From the NCBI RefSeq assembly GCF_000025525.1, contig NC_013887.1:134729-198728 (forward strand): 64,000 nucleotides of DNA, written 5' to 3'. A program made the translations under genes and the position numbers. Below, piece after piece: positions 39,772-50,142 of this stretch. Origin of the DNA: Methanocaldococcus sp. FS406-22. GTDB lineage: Archaea > AGJL01 > Methanococci > Methanococcales > Methanocaldococcaceae. Every line of letters begins with the position of its first letter. The stretch's first letter is position 1. The notes beneath the pieces were generated by a model. It was not told the DNA's origin. It ran no database searches and saw only the letters and a program-made list of their open reading frames with translations.

Positions 39772-41598
39772 ATGAGAGAAGAGAAGAAAATTATTATTTT
39801 TTGTATCTTTGTTTTTGTTGTTGGAGTTGTTGGAGCTTTTTTAGTTACATCATCTAATGGAGTGAACTATACCAATATTGACATTAAAAACTATAAGGCA
39901 AATTTGTATATTGAAAAAAATTTAACATTAGAGGAGAGCTATACTTATGAAATCTTGGAAAATAAAAGATATAGAATGTTATATAGAGATTGGAAAGTCC
40001 CATTAGTTTATAATAGCAAGTTAGATGTGCCTTATGTGGAGGTTTTAAATCTCTCTGCTTCATCAAAAGATATGATAGGATATGTTGTAGATTATAAGGG
40101 AGATATTTTTGTTTTTAGTAATAATACTTGGATAAAAAAGAGTGTAAAAAATCTTGTATATGAATATGGGATAATAAATGAAGTTGGATTTTATAATCCT
40201 TATAGATATGATGCTGGAATTTATACAACAAAATACAAATTCATTATATATCCACCAATTGAAACAGATAATAAGGTTTATCATATAAATTTAAAGCTTG
40301 CAGATGAGCATCTCCCTTATAAAAACGTTGAAATTAATATAATAGATAGAAATAGTAGCATACTAAACCTATTTGTCTATCCATCAACATTCAAAGTTCA
40401 TAAAACAGATATTGGATATGTTATTGAGGGAAGTAGCCCAGAGGATGAACCAATTGAAGTTGAAATGCTTTTAAAACCAAATAGCGTTAATGGATTTGTT
40501 AAATATATGGAAAATGTTGAAGAAAAGACAATATCTGCCTATAAAAGATATATCCTTATAAACTACATTATAACAGCCCTAAAATATCTATTAATAGCTA
40601 CAATCTTATTGTTTCCACTGATTGCCTACCTTATCTATCTAAGATTTGGGAAAGAAAAATCTTATATAGTCCCAGAGTATCTAAGCTATGTTCCAAACAA
40701 AAATAGAAAGCCATGGATTGTTAATCTTATATTTAACGGAGAAGTTGGGAAATTTGATAAAAATGGATTTTATGCCACTTTGTTAGATTTACACAATAGA
40801 GGATACATAAAAATAATAAAAGATGGTGAAGACATAAAAATAAAAATCTTAAAGAGAGATGATAATTTAGATATTTATGAAAAAGAGGTTATGAACTTTT
40901 TAATTAGACATTCTAAAAATGGTGAATTTAATCCAAAAGACCTTGAAAATGCTGTTTCTCATTGGACTGATGAATATGAAATTAAAAGATTATGGAATGA
41001 GATTAATGGAATTATGAACAATCCTCTGTTTTCCTCAACATTAACAAAAAGATTCTTAGAAACTAAAGGGAAGGATATACTCTGGATATCTTTGGTAATC
41101 TTCATAACATTGACATTAATTTTGTTTGGAATATCGATGAATTACTCTAATTATTACCCAACACTTAAGGATGTATTCTATCTCTCAATCATTTTGGTTA
41201 TACAAAACATAATATTGATATTAACTCCAAAATCTCTATTTGGAAGATGGAAAGATGATTATTATAAAGAAAAACTTGAATGGGAGGCATTTAAAAACTT
41301 TTTATCTGATTTAGCAATGATTAAAAAATACTCTCCAGAGGATATATCAATTTGGAAGGAATGGCTTATTTATGGAACTGCCTTAGGAGTTGGAGATAAG
41401 GTTGTTGAGGCGATGAAATCATTAAATATAAATATTCCAGAGGTTGATATTGCCCCAGCAGTTTATATTGCATACAATTCAATGTATTCCCATATAAATA
41501 ACGCTTACAGTTCTGTTGTGGCAAGCTCCTCTATGAGTTCTGGTGGAGGATTTGGAGCAGGAGGAGGTTTTGGTGGCGGTGGAGGAGGAGCAAGGTAA
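39772..41598 (+). CDS. DUF2207 membrane protein
   Basis: The 608-residue protein has an N-terminal membrane span (about residues 6-25), a long extracytoplasmic beta-rich domain with a repeated [24 protein letters not shown] segment, a span near residue 262, a cytoplasmic region ([16 protein letters not shown], then [14 protein letters not shown] like a winged helix), two spans near 430 and 460, and a C-terminal glycine-rich tail ending in FGGGGGGAR. That layout is DUF2207. The glycine tail recalls TPM/DUF2207 proteins of bacteria. Partner of lemA upstream; role unknown. Confidence 0.85.
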   Translation: MREEKKIIIFCIFVFVVGVVGAFLVTSSNGVNYTNIDIKNYKANLYIEKNLTLEESYTYEILENKRYRMLYRDWKVPLVYNSKLDVPYVEVLNLSASSKDMIGYVVDYKGDIFVFSNNTWIKKSVKNLVYEYGIINEVGFYNPYRYDAGIYTTKYKFIIYPPIETDNKVYHINLKLADEHLPYKNVEINIIDRNSSILNLFVYPSTFKVHKTDIGYVIEGSSPEDEPIEVEMLLKPNSVNGFVKYMENVEEKTISAYKRYILINYIITALKYLLIATILLFPLIAYLIYLRFGKEKSYIVPEYLSYVPNKNRKPWIVNLIFNGEVGKFDKNGFYATLLDLHNRGYIKIIKDGEDIKIKILKRDDNLDIYEKEVMNFLIRHSKNGEFNPKDLENAVSHWTDEYEIKRLWNEINGIMNNPLFSSTLTKRFLETKGKDILWISLVIFITLTLILFGISMNYSNYYPTLKDVFYLSIILVIQNIILILTPKSLFGRWKDDYYKEKLEWEAFKNFLSDLAMIKKYSPEDISIWKEWLIYGTALGVGDKVVEAMKSLNINIPEVDIAPAVYIAYNSMYSHINNAYSSVVASSSMSSGGGFGAGGGFGGGGGGAR

Positions 41599-41620
41599 AA
41601 CAAGAACAAGAGGAGAAATA

Positions 41621-42391
41621 ATGAATAACGATAGAAAAGTTATAATTGTTGGAGCAGGGCCAGGAGACCCAGAGTTGATAACAATCAAAGGAAAAAAAAC
41701 TATAGAAGATGCTGACGTCATAATATATGCTGGCTCTTTAGTTAATGAAAAGCTCTTAGAATACAGCAAAAAGAACGCTGAAATCTACAACAGTGCAAAC
41801 ATGAACTTAGAGGAGATAGTTGAGGTTATGGTTAAGGCAGTTAATGAAGGAAAAAAGGTTGTTAGGCTTCATACTGGAGACCCTTCTATCTACGGGGCTA
41901 TAAAGGAGCAGATTGATGAATTGGCAAAGCATAATATAGATGTTGAGATAATTCCAGGAGTTAGTTCTTTATTTGCGGCAACTGCCTCATTGAAGGTTGA
42001 GTTAACTCTTCCAGATGTCTCACAGACGGTTATTATCACAAGACCAGAGGGAAGAACTCCAATGCCAGAAAAAGAAAAGCTTAGAGATTTAGCTAACCAT
42101 CAATCAACAATGGCTATTTTTTTAGGCGTTTCAATGATTGATAAAGTTGTTAAAGAGCTAATTGAGGGAGGTTATAAAGAAGATACTCCAGTGGCTGTTG
42201 TATATCATGCCTCATGGTATGATGAGAAAATTATTAGAGGAACTTTGAAGGATATAGCTGAAAAGGTTAAAAAAGAAGGAATTAAAAAAACTGCCCTAAT
42301 TATTGTTGGAGAGGTTTTAAATCCGAAGTACTATGCATATTCAAAGCTTTATGATAAGGATTTTGAACATGGATATAGGAAAAAGGAATAA
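41621..42391 (+). CDS. cbiF: Cobalt-precorrin-4 C11-methyltransferase
   Basis: The product of about 256 residues is a class III SAM methyltransferase of corrin synthesis. VIIVGAGPGDPELITIKGKK opens the chain, VVRLHTGDPSIYGAIKEQID near residue 85 binds SAM, and IIPGVSSLFAATASL and VIITRPEGRTPMPEKEKLRD near 142 are typical of CbiF/CobM. I start at the ATG at 41621, with AGAGGAGA upstream; the frame is open further left into the DUF2207 end, but only in an overlapping shadow. This adds to the cobamide theme (cbiZ, cbiMNQO). Confidence 0.92.
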   Translation: MNNDRKVIIVGAGPGDPELITIKGKKTIEDADVIIYAGSLVNEKLLEYSKKNAEIYNSANMNLEEIVEVMVKAVNEGKKVVRLHTGDPSIYGAIKEQIDELAKHNIDVEIIPGVSSLFAATASLKVELTLPDVSQTVIITRPEGRTPMPEKEKLRDLANHQSTMAIFLGVSMIDKVVKELIEGGYKEDTPVAVVYHASWYDEKIIRGTLKDIAEKVKKEGIKKTALIIVGEVLNPKYYAYSKLYDKDFEHGYRKKE

Positions 42392-42604
42392 TTATTTACT
42401 CTTTCTCTCCTCAATCTTCTCAAGTAATATCTTTAAATCTGTTTTTTTGGTTATATCAGTTTCTTTTTCCAATAGCTCTTTAGCTTTCTGCTCAAGTTCC
42501 TCTAAGCTTTCAACATTTTCAAATAACTCTCTAATAAACTCTATATTTGCCATATAAGGCAGAACATCATACATTAACAACTCAATCTCTTTTCTTTGGT
42601 TCAT
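42392..42604 (-). CDS. Small helical protein, unknown
   Basis: The 70-residue protein is predicted to be all-helical and acidic (ELLMYDVLPYMANIEFIREL, then heptad-like LEELEQKAKELLEKE). I do not recognise a family. Its start overlaps the end of the DUF2304 gene by 23 bases on the same strand, so the two are co-translated, and its stop abuts the end of the convergent cbiF. Confidence 0.65.
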   Translation of the reverse strand: MNQRKEIELLMYDVLPYMANIEFIRELFENVESLEELEQKAKELLEKETDITKKTDLKILLEKIEERKSK

Positions 42605-42926
42605 ATCTATCCCTTATGGCAATCTCTCTAACTATGTGTGTTATCTGCCTCTCCAAGGCGTCAATCTTAGCATACAATCTATAAATTAAATAGAATAGAA
42701 CAACTATCGATATATACATAAGTGCATCAACTCCCCTTCCAACACCCAAAAATTCTGCAACATATCCAAAAAATTCTGGGAATATTAAAAATATCACAAC
42801 TAAACTCCAAATAAAAATCCAAAACAATCCTTCATTAAAGCTTATACTTCTCCTCTTTAATTGCAACACAACTCTTGACAATGCAAATAATGCAAATATA
42901 ACCCCAACTATTTGGATTAATTCCAT
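42582..42926 (-). CDS. DUF2304 membrane protein
   Basis: The product of about 114 residues has three membrane spans (about residues 4-20, 36-55, 67-87 from the ATG) and ends in a basic, helical tail with YAKIDALERQITHIVREIAI. The pattern RRSISFNEGLFWIFIWSLVV is the DUF2304 mark. Such proteins often stand next to polyprenol-linked glycosyltransferases; here the partner is an acidic helical protein. I use the ATG at 42926, with GGAGG upstream (the frame is open to a TTG at 42941, which overlaps that site). Confidence 0.8.
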   Translation of the reverse strand: MELIQIVGVIFALFALSRVVLQLKRRSISFNEGLFWIFIWSLVVIFLIFPEFFGYVAEFLGVGRGVDALMYISIVVLFYLIYRLYAKIDALERQITHIVREIAIRDRYEPKKRD

Positions 42927-42941
42927 AAGTTTTTCCTCCAA

Positions 42942-44147
<1,206 letters not shown>

Positions 44148-44153
44148 ATAATT

Positions 44154-44903
44154 TTGAAAGATATAAAATATGTTGATGCCCACTGCCATATAGAGGATAA
44201 GGCATTCAATAAAAACAGAGATGAAGTGATTGAGAGAGCTAAAAAAGAGAACGTTATAATAGTAACAAGTGGAGCAAGCTTAGGAGGTTGTTTAAGAGCT
44301 TTAGAGCTTAGAAAGAAATATGGGATATATTTAACCCTCGGCTATCATCCTTCAAGAGTTAAAGCAGATGATAAGGTTGTGAATAAGGTTTATAATCTAA
44401 TTAGAGATAATAAGGATGAGATTTTGGCTGTTGGAGAGATTGGAATGGATATTAAAGATGAAAACTATGAGAGGCAAGAGATGATATTTAAAAAGTTTTT
44501 ATCATTAGCAGAGGAGCTTAACAAACCAATTGTAGTTCATGCAAGGGGCTTTGAGAGGAAGATATTTGATATAGCCAAAAATAAGGCTAACATCATGTTC
44601 CACTGCTACAGTGGAGATGTAGAGTTAGCTAAAGAGATTGGGAGAGAAGGGCATTTAATATCTATCTCAACACTTGTGTGCTTTTCAGAGCATCATAAAA
44701 AATTGGTTGAGAGCTTAGATTTAGAGTATTTAACAACAGAGACCGACAGTCCTTATCTATCTCCAATCAAAGGAGCTAAGAATGAGCCAAGAAACGTTAA
44801 ATTAGTTGTTGAAGAGATAGCTAAAATTAAAGAGATGGACATTGAAGAGGTAGCAAATATTATTTACAAAAATACATGTAAATTCTTTAAGAGGAGATTG
44901 TGA
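44154..44903 (+). CDS. TatD-family metal-dependent hydrolase
   Basis: The 249-residue protein is a TIM-barrel amidohydrolase-like enzyme: DAHCHIEDKAFNKNRDEVIE at the first metal site, YHPSRVK near residue 64, GEIGMDI near 99, PIVVHARGFE near 125, MFHCYSGD near 146, and TTETDSPYLSPIKGAKNEPR near 196. TatD proteins are Mg-dependent nucleases or deacylases. Start is a TTG at 44154, supported by AAGGTGA (44141-44147) 6 bases upstream and by the motif position. The stop overlaps the next ATG. Confidence 0.85.
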   Translation: MKDIKYVDAHCHIEDKAFNKNRDEVIERAKKENVIIVTSGASLGGCLRALELRKKYGIYLTLGYHPSRVKADDKVVNKVYNLIRDNKDEILAVGEIGMDIKDENYERQEMIFKKFLSLAEELNKPIVVHARGFERKIFDIAKNKANIMFHCYSGDVELAKEIGREGHLISISTLVCFSEHHKKLVESLDLEYLTTETDSPYLSPIKGAKNEPRNVKLVVEEIAKIKEMDIEEVANIIYKNTCKFFKRRL

Positions 44904-45283
44904 TGTATTATCTAAACCCTATTGGAGTTGTAGAGCAGAATAACGATTATACAGTCCTAAATATATTTGATGAGTTTTTAGATGGGTTGGATGGTTTAAA
45001 AGAGGGAGATTATATCATTGTCTTAGTCTGGTTCCATAAAAATGATAGTGAAGAAAGAAGAAAGATTTTGAAGGTTCATCCAAGAGGAGATATAAACAAC
45101 CCACTAAAAGGAGTTTTTGCTACCCGTTCTCCTTATAGGCCAAATCCTATTGGAAAATACACAGTAAAAACCCATAAAATTGATAAAAATAAGATTTTCA
45201 TTGATAAAATTGATGCTTATGATAAAACACCAATAATTGATATAAAAATATTTTCAGAAGAGTTGGATTGCCCAACAAGATGA
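44903..45283 (+). CDS. TrmO/TsaA-like tRNA methyltransferase
   Basis: The product of about 126 residues has the TsaA beta-barrel pattern: YLNPIGVVEQN at the N-terminus, DYIIVLVWFHKNDSEERRKI near residue 36, and the signature KGVFATRSPYRPNPIGKYTV near 69-88. Family members use SAM to methylate N6 of t6A37 in tRNA-Thr. It is shorter than the E. coli enzyme and lacks the C-terminal domain. The ATG at 44903 has GAGGAG 6 bases upstream and overlaps the tatD stop as TGATG. Confidence 0.8.
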   Translation: MYYLNPIGVVEQNNDYTVLNIFDEFLDGLDGLKEGDYIIVLVWFHKNDSEERRKILKVHPRGDINNPLKGVFATRSPYRPNPIGKYTVKTHKIDKNKIFIDKIDAYDKTPIIDIKIFSEELDCPTR

Positions 45284-45404
45284 TTATTTTCTTTTTCTAT
45301 TTCACTTTGCCCAATCTTATATTTACAATACGTAATGTATAAATATAGGTTTATATAAAAATAACAATTGTTATTTTTTTATAGATTTAAAAGAAAGGGA
45401 AATT

Positions 45405-45587
45405 ATGTTTGATATGGATATATTTGGTAACAGCAAAAGTAAAAAAGGCCCAAAGACAGCACGAGGAATGATAAATAAGATGCTAACTGGAGACGGTAGA
45501 AAAAAGCCTACCTTAGAAAGAATACTTGGTCTTGAAGAACCAAAAAAGAAAAAGAAGAAAAGCTCTTCTAAGAAGAAAAAGAAATAA
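45405..45587 (+). CDS. Small lysine-rich protein, unknown
   Basis: The 60-residue protein starts FDMDIFGNSKSKKGPKTARG, has a middle NKMLTGDGRKKPTLERILGL, and ends in an almost pure lysine/serine tail. AAAGAAAGGGAAATT precedes the ATG. A TATATAAAAATAAC element near 45350-45364 could be its promoter. The composition points to nucleic acid binding, perhaps RNA or ribosome, but I know no family. It overlaps no other gene if the DUF457 gene starts at 45625. Confidence 0.6.
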   Translation: MFDMDIFGNSKSKKGPKTARGMINKMLTGDGRKKPTLERILGLEEPKKKKKKSSSKKKKK

Positions 45588-45624
45588 ATGCCACCGAATT
45601 ATTTTCTATTTTTTGGGTGGGAGT

Positions 45625-46434
45625 GTGTTAGGAAAGCATCATCTAAGCATCACTACTGGATTTTTTATACCCATATTGGTTTTTGGAGTTTATGAACTTC
45701 TTAATGGTTCTGTTGAATATTTTTATTATAGTATTTGTATCCTACTCTTTGCATCTATTGGCTCTCTCCTTCCAGATGCAGATTCTGAAGGAAAAGCAAC
45801 GTTATATTATAGATATAGGTTGATATACTACCCAATGGCTTTAATTCATGAAATAATAATATTGTTATTTAACAATCAGAAGATAAAAGAAAAACTGAAA
45901 ATAGGTTATACTATCGAAAAAAGACATAGAGGAATACTTCACACACCAATAGGAGCATTTTTATCATCACTTTTATTAACAGCGATATTTTTTATTGCTT
46001 ATGTGTCTATAGCTATTTATTTAAACATTAATGTAGATTTGCTAATTATATTGTCAGTGTTTTTAGGGTTATTTTTTGGTCAAATAATGCATTTAATTGA
46101 GGATTCATTTACAGTTTCGGGCATAAATTGGCTATTTCCGTTTGGAAACAAAACAATAAATGGAAAAATATACACTTTTGAAAAAGTAAAAGGGAAGGTT
46201 GATATTAGGCCAGATTTGTATGCTTGGTTTTATCAGCTTAGTGGGGTTATATTATTGGTAATTGTATTGTTTTATAGCAACTATTTGCCTTCAAGCATGA
46301 TATTTGAAATTATAGGACTTGGTATAGTTATAAATCTTATGGCTTTAATTGGGATGTATTTTATATCAAATACTAACATGAATCTATGGCTTGTAGATAA
46401 AAGAACATGGAGAAAAATACAAAAAAACAAGTAA
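45625..46434 (+). CDS. DUF457 / YdjM-like membrane-bound hydrolase
   Basis: The product of about 269 residues has five to six spans and the metal-dependent hydrolase pattern of the YdjM/DUF457 family: LGKHHLSITTGFFIPILVFG at the start, ASIGSLLPDADSEGKATL near residue 45, KRHRGILHTPIGAFLSSLLL near 105, and FFGQIMHLIEDSFTVSGINW near 150; the His and Asp residues are the likely metal ligands. I start at the GTG at 45625, because GGGTGGGA lies just upstream and the HH motif is the family N-terminus. Confidence 0.82.
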   Translation: MLGKHHLSITTGFFIPILVFGVYELLNGSVEYFYYSICILLFASIGSLLPDADSEGKATLYYRYRLIYYPMALIHEIIILLFNNQKIKEKLKIGYTIEKRHRGILHTPIGAFLSSLLLTAIFFIAYVSIAIYLNINVDLLIILSVFLGLFFGQIMHLIEDSFTVSGINWLFPFGNKTINGKIYTFEKVKGKVDIRPDLYAWFYQLSGVILLVIVLFYSNYLPSSMIFEIIGLGIVINLMALIGMYFISNTNMNLWLVDKRTWRKIQKNK

Positions 46435-46491
46435 TAAATTAATAAAAAATTTTGAAAGAGCAAGCAAATCAAGAAGAAAAGGGTTTTAGAT

Positions 46492-47412
46492 TTATTTTCT
46501 ATCTCCATAATATATCTTTAAAGCCTCTTCCAAGCTTTTTCCTTCAATGGTTATTGCATATATTGCATTGCACATCCTTACAGCATCATCTAATGGTTTT
46601 TGGTGGATATTTCTTCCAGTTGCATTTCCTCTTGCTCCACTGATATTAATTTGCTCCCAAATCTGTTTTAAAAATTTCTCTGGTTCTATGCTCTTTCCTC
46701 CAGCACATAAAACTCCAGTTCTTCCAGCGGCTAAAACCGCCTCTTTAAATCTCTCTGCTGGGTTATCACACTTTGGGTAATTAACCTTAACAAAATCTGC
46801 TCCTAAGCATGCAGCAACTCCAGCAGCTCCAGCTATTATGTGAGGGTCTTTTTCATCTTTAACATTTTTACCTCTTGGATAGCTCCAGATTATTGCAATT
46901 AAGCCATGTTTATGAGCCTCTAAAATAACCCTCGAAGCCTCCTCAAACATGATATGCTCATACTCACTTCCGGGGTATATGGTATAACCAACACCCAATA
47001 TGTTCAATCCAGAGTTTTCTTTAAGCTCAACAACATCTTTAACTGTAACTAAAGCCCTACTTATAGGGTCTCTTGTTTTAACCAGATGAGTTTTTGAATT
47101 AATCTTCACAATATAAGGAACTTTTTTATAATCCATTCCATACCTTGCTATTAAACCGAGTTGTGTAGCAAATCCGCAGATTTTCCCTTTACTTGCTATA
47201 TTAAATAGATGCTCTGGAGATGCGTCCTCTTTAGCAATCCCCTCCCCAAAGAAATCATCATTTAAATGCTCAATCCTCTGGTCTCCAGCAAATATCATAA
47301 CATTTCCAGTTCTCTTTGTTAGCTCTAAGTAGTTTTTGATATACTCCTCTTTCATATCCTCTGGAACAGTTAATGGCACTTTCACATCTTTCTTTTTAAG
47401 CCTTTTTACCAT
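46492..47412 (-). CDS. Archaeal class I fructose-1,6-bisphosphate aldolase-like (DeoC/FbaB)
   Basis: The product of about 306 residues belongs to the archaeal DeoC-type aldolases, which make a Schiff base with a Lys. Visible parts are VMIFAGDQRIEHLNDDFFG near residue 40, GLIAIIWSYPRG near 172, GADFVKVNYPKCDN near 205 with the likely Schiff-base Lys, and VLCAGGKSIEPEKFL near 235. The close paralogue ADH synthase makes an aromatic precursor, so the exact reaction (fructose bisphosphate aldolase or ADHS-like) needs care; the M. jannaschii homologue here is called aldolase. ATG at 47412 has GTGGGGA upstream. Confidence 0.8.
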   Translation of the reverse strand: MVKRLKKKDVKVPLTVPEDMKEEYIKNYLELTKRTGNVMIFAGDQRIEHLNDDFFGEGIAKEDASPEHLFNIASKGKICGFATQLGLIARYGMDYKKVPYIVKINSKTHLVKTRDPISRALVTVKDVVELKENSGLNILGVGYTIYPGSEYEHIMFEEASRVILEAHKHGLIAIIWSYPRGKNVKDEKDPHIIAGAAGVAACLGADFVKVNYPKCDNPAERFKEAVLAAGRTGVLCAGGKSIEPEKFLKQIWEQINISGARGNATGRNIHQKPLDDAVRMCNAIYAITIEGKSLEEALKIYYGDRK

Positions 47413-47499
47413 AAAAATCCCCACAATAAATATATGAAACCAATTACAAAAATAGTTTATGTAAGAAGAGATATTAATAATTTCCTATTTGGTGGGAGT

Positions 47500-48936
47500 A
47501 TGGAGCTATTTAGTATTTTAAGAGAAAAAATCAAAGAAAAAGAGGTTATAACACCAAAAGAGATGGCAATTATTGATGATAATGCTGAGTTTTTGGGAGT
47601 TCAAAAAATATTGTTAATGGAGAATGCTGGAAAGGCAGTTTATGAAGAGATTAAGGATATTGATGCTGAAGAATATATCATCTTCTGCGGAACGGGAAAT
47701 AACGGGGGAGATGGGTTTGTTGTTGCAAGACATCTTGGAAAAGGGGAAGTTGTATTGATAGGAAAGGAGACAGAAATAAAAACCTACGAGGCAAGAGAAA
47801 ACTTTAAAATACTAAAAAATCTGTCAGAGTTTGGAAACATAAAGATTAGAGAGATTAGAAGAGCTGAAGAAGTTGAAGACATATTTGAGAGATTAAAGGA
47901 TAAAAAAGCCATCATCATAGATGCGATGATTGGAACTGGTGTTAAAGGGGAGTTAAGAGAGCCATTCAAAACTATAGTTGATAAAATCAATGAGTTAAAG
48001 AAGATAAACAAAGAAATCTTTGTTGTAAGTGTAGATGTTGAAACTGGAGATTTAAAAAGCGATATAACCATAACCTTCCACAAGAGAAAGACAATAAATA
48101 AAGATAACGCCATTGTAAAAGAGATTGGCATCCCAAAGGAAGCAGAATACATAGTTGGTTGGGGAGACTTAAAAGCATTAAAAAAGAGAGACAGCAACAG
48201 CCATAAAGGGCAGAATGGAAAAGTTTTGATTATTGGAGGGAGCAGAGATTTTTATGGAGCTCCTATATTGGCTGGTTTAGCAGCTTTAAAAATAGCTGAT
48301 TTGGTTGGAATCTTGTCAGTTGATAAGGTTATAAATAAGCTAAATCATCCAGAATTTATTTTGTATAAGGTTGAAGGAGATTATCTAAGCTCCCAGCATG
48401 TTGATTATGCCTTAGATATAGCTAAAAAATACGATGTTGTCGTTTTAGGAAATGGTTTATCAGCTAATAACAGAACTAAGGCATTTGTAAACGAATTTTT
48501 ATCAAAATATAAAGGAAAGGTTGTAATTGATGCCGATGCCATTAAAGTTATTGACTATCATGGCTTTGAATTCTCTGAAAATTATATCTTCACCCCACAT
48601 AAAAGAGAGTTTGAATATATGAATATTGATCTAGATAATATTGAGAAGATAAAATCAACAATCGTGTTAAAAGGAAGATACGACATAATCTTCAATGCCA
48701 ACAATCTAAAAATAAACAAAACTGGAAATGCTGGTTTAACAAAGGGAGGAACTGGAGATGTATTAGCTGGTTTAATTGGAGCTTTGTTTGCTGTTAATGA
48801 GGCATTTTTATCAGCATGCTGTGGAGCTTTTATAAATGGCTATGCTGGAGATTTGTTGCTTAAAGAGAAGGGCTATTGCTACACCCCATTAGATTTGATT
48901 GAGAAAATCCCGAATGTTTTAAAAATCTTTGAATGA
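47500..48936 (+). CDS. nnr: Bifunctional NAD(P)HX epimerase / dehydratase
   Basis: The product of about 478 residues has two domains. The N-terminal YjeF_N part (to about residue 200) has LLMENAGKAVYEEIKDI and IIFCGTGNNGGDGFVVARHL, and epimerises damaged NADHX. The C-terminal ribokinase-fold part has HKGQNGKVLIIGGSRDFYGA, VVLGNGLSANNRT, YIFTPHKREF and the catalytic KTGNAGLTKGGTGDVLAGLI, an ADP- or ATP-dependent dehydratase. The ATG at 47500 has GGTGGG 4 bases before it; the longer open frame from 47434 lacks a binding site. Confidence 0.92.
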   Translation: MELFSILREKIKEKEVITPKEMAIIDDNAEFLGVQKILLMENAGKAVYEEIKDIDAEEYIIFCGTGNNGGDGFVVARHLGKGEVVLIGKETEIKTYEARENFKILKNLSEFGNIKIREIRRAEEVEDIFERLKDKKAIIIDAMIGTGVKGELREPFKTIVDKINELKKINKEIFVVSVDVETGDLKSDITITFHKRKTINKDNAIVKEIGIPKEAEYIVGWGDLKALKKRDSNSHKGQNGKVLIIGGSRDFYGAPILAGLAALKIADLVGILSVDKVINKLNHPEFILYKVEGDYLSSQHVDYALDIAKKYDVVVLGNGLSANNRTKAFVNEFLSKYKGKVVIDADAIKVIDYHGFEFSENYIFTPHKREFEYMNIDLDNIEKIKSTIVLKGRYDIIFNANNLKINKTGNAGLTKGGTGDVLAGLIGALFAVNEAFLSACCGAFINGYAGDLLLKEKGYCYTPLDLIEKIPNVLKIFE

Positions 48937-49094
48937 AACTTTTAGTAAAAGTTAAACAAAAACTCAAATGAGTTTTTGTAGCCCGAAGCTAACGCTTCGG
49001 TTAAATAAAAACTCTTCGAGTTTTTATAGCCAGAAAGCTTCGCTTTCTGTTGAACAAATCCTAACGGATTTGTAGCCCGAAGCTAATGCTTCGG
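48937..49094. repeat. Array of seven perfect hairpins (three TAGC-linked pairs)
   Basis: Seven hairpins follow one another: A 48937-48953 (AACTTTT/AAAAGTT), B 48957-48978 (CAAAAACTC/GAGTTTTTG), C 48983-49000 (CCGAAGC-TAAC-GCTTCGG), D 49006-49026 (TAAAAACTC/GAGTTTTTA), E 49031-49049 (CAGAAAGC/GCTTTCTG), F 49054-49073 (ACAAATCC-TAAC-GGATTTGT), G 49077-49094 (CCGAAGC-TAAT-GCTTCGG). Every stem is perfect, loops are 3 or 4 nt. Hairpins B-C, D-E and F-G are joined by TAGC; pairs are separated by TTAAA or TTGA. It starts right after the nnr stop codon. Confidence 0.85.
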
Positions 49095-49116
49095 TTTCAT
49101 CAAAACGTGTCCATTT

Positions 49117-49220
49117 AACCAATTATCAAAGTTTTAATTGTTATAAGGAGATTCTAAATATTCTTTAATAGATAGTATTCCTCTGATAATTGGTTATAAG
49201 TTGCTCCTTAACAGGGGCAA
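49117..49220 (+). ncRNA. Candidate structured RNA or leader of the PHP gene
   Basis: AACCAATTATCA (49117-49128) is repeated inverted as TGATAATTGGTT (49184-49195) with 55 nt between. TTGCTCC-TTAACA-GGGGCAA (49201-49220) is a separate hairpin with one G-T pair. TAAGGAG (near 49144-49150) is complementary to CTCCTTA (49204-49210) in that hairpin, so an alternative fold or pseudoknot is possible. No open frame fits. The PHP gene begins 43 bases later with GGAGGGATT. Call rests on base pairing only. Confidence 0.4.
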
Positions 49221-49262
49221 TTAATGTCTATTCAGGAAAATAAACAGTAATTAGGAGGGATT

Positions 49263-50132
49263 ATGAAGGCAGATTTACACATACACACAAAATATTCGGG
49301 CATTGGAAAATTTTGGAAACTTAAATTTCCAGATTCTGTAGAGGAGCCAAGAAATATCTTAAAGGTTGCTAAGAAAAGAGGTATTGATATTATAGCTATA
49401 ACTGACCATAATACCATTAAGGGAGGGATTGAAACAAAGAAATTAGAAAAAGAGTTTGGAGTTGAAGTTATTATAGGTAGTGAAATTATGACAACTGAGG
49501 GAGAAATTATAGGATTATTTTTAAATGAGGATATACCTAAAGGCTTAACTCCAGAGGAAACTATAGAACTAATTAAAGAACAAGGTGGCTTAGCTGTAGC
49601 TCCTCATCCTTACAGCCCAATATGTAAAGCTTTAGGGGATAGGATATTTGATTTGGATTTGGATGGAGTTGAGGTTTTTAATGCCTATCACAGAGATGGG
49701 ATAGTTAATAACATAGCCTTGAATAAGGTTATAAAAAATTATCACAAAAAGCCGTTTGCATTTATTGGAAGTAGTGATGCCCATATAGCAAGAATGGTTG
49801 GAAACGCCTATACACTATTTGAGGGTAATTCTGCCGATGATTTATATAAGGCAATAATAAAAAAGAGAACATCATTTAATGGGAAACCAACACCTTTATA
49901 TCAAGCGATACTATGGAGTTATAACGTTGTTTATGAATCAGAGAAGAAATTAATAAAATCTTTAATCTTTAAGATAGATGATAACACCATAAACTCAATA
50001 AAATTTTATAAAAAGATTTTAGGTATTTTTGGTGGGTTTATTTATATATTCACTCCTTTACCAATACTTTCAGGATTTTTAGGAAATTACTACCTTAAAA
50101 AGAAAGCAAAGGAAAAAATGAAAGAAGTCTAA
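49263..50132 (+). CDS. PHP-domain protein with C-terminal membrane spans
   Basis: The 289-residue protein begins with a PHP phosphoesterase domain: DLHIHTKYSGIGKFWKL, IDIIAITDHNTIKGG near residue 38, GSEIMTTEGEIIG near 76, LAVAPHPYSP near 108 and FAIGSSDAH-type AFIGSSDAHIARMVGNAYTL near 164; these are the nine-ligand metal motifs. The C-terminal 75 residues add two spans (about 245-262 and 263-277) that anchor it to the membrane. Substrate unknown; PHP proteins hydrolyse phosphoesters such as histidinol phosphate or nucleotides. The Gate-like membrane gene follows after 10 bases. Confidence 0.82.
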   Translation: MKADLHIHTKYSGIGKFWKLKFPDSVEEPRNILKVAKKRGIDIIAITDHNTIKGGIETKKLEKEFGVEVIIGSEIMTTEGEIIGLFLNEDIPKGLTPEETIELIKEQGGLAVAPHPYSPICKALGDRIFDLDLDGVEVFNAYHRDGIVNNIALNKVIKNYHKKPFAFIGSSDAHIARMVGNAYTLFEGNSADDLYKAIIKKRTSFNGKPTPLYQAILWSYNVVYESEKKLIKSLIFKIDDNTINSIKFYKKILGIFGGFIYIFTPLPILSGFLGNYYLKKKAKEKMKEV

Positions 50133-50142
50133 GTTTGAGAAC

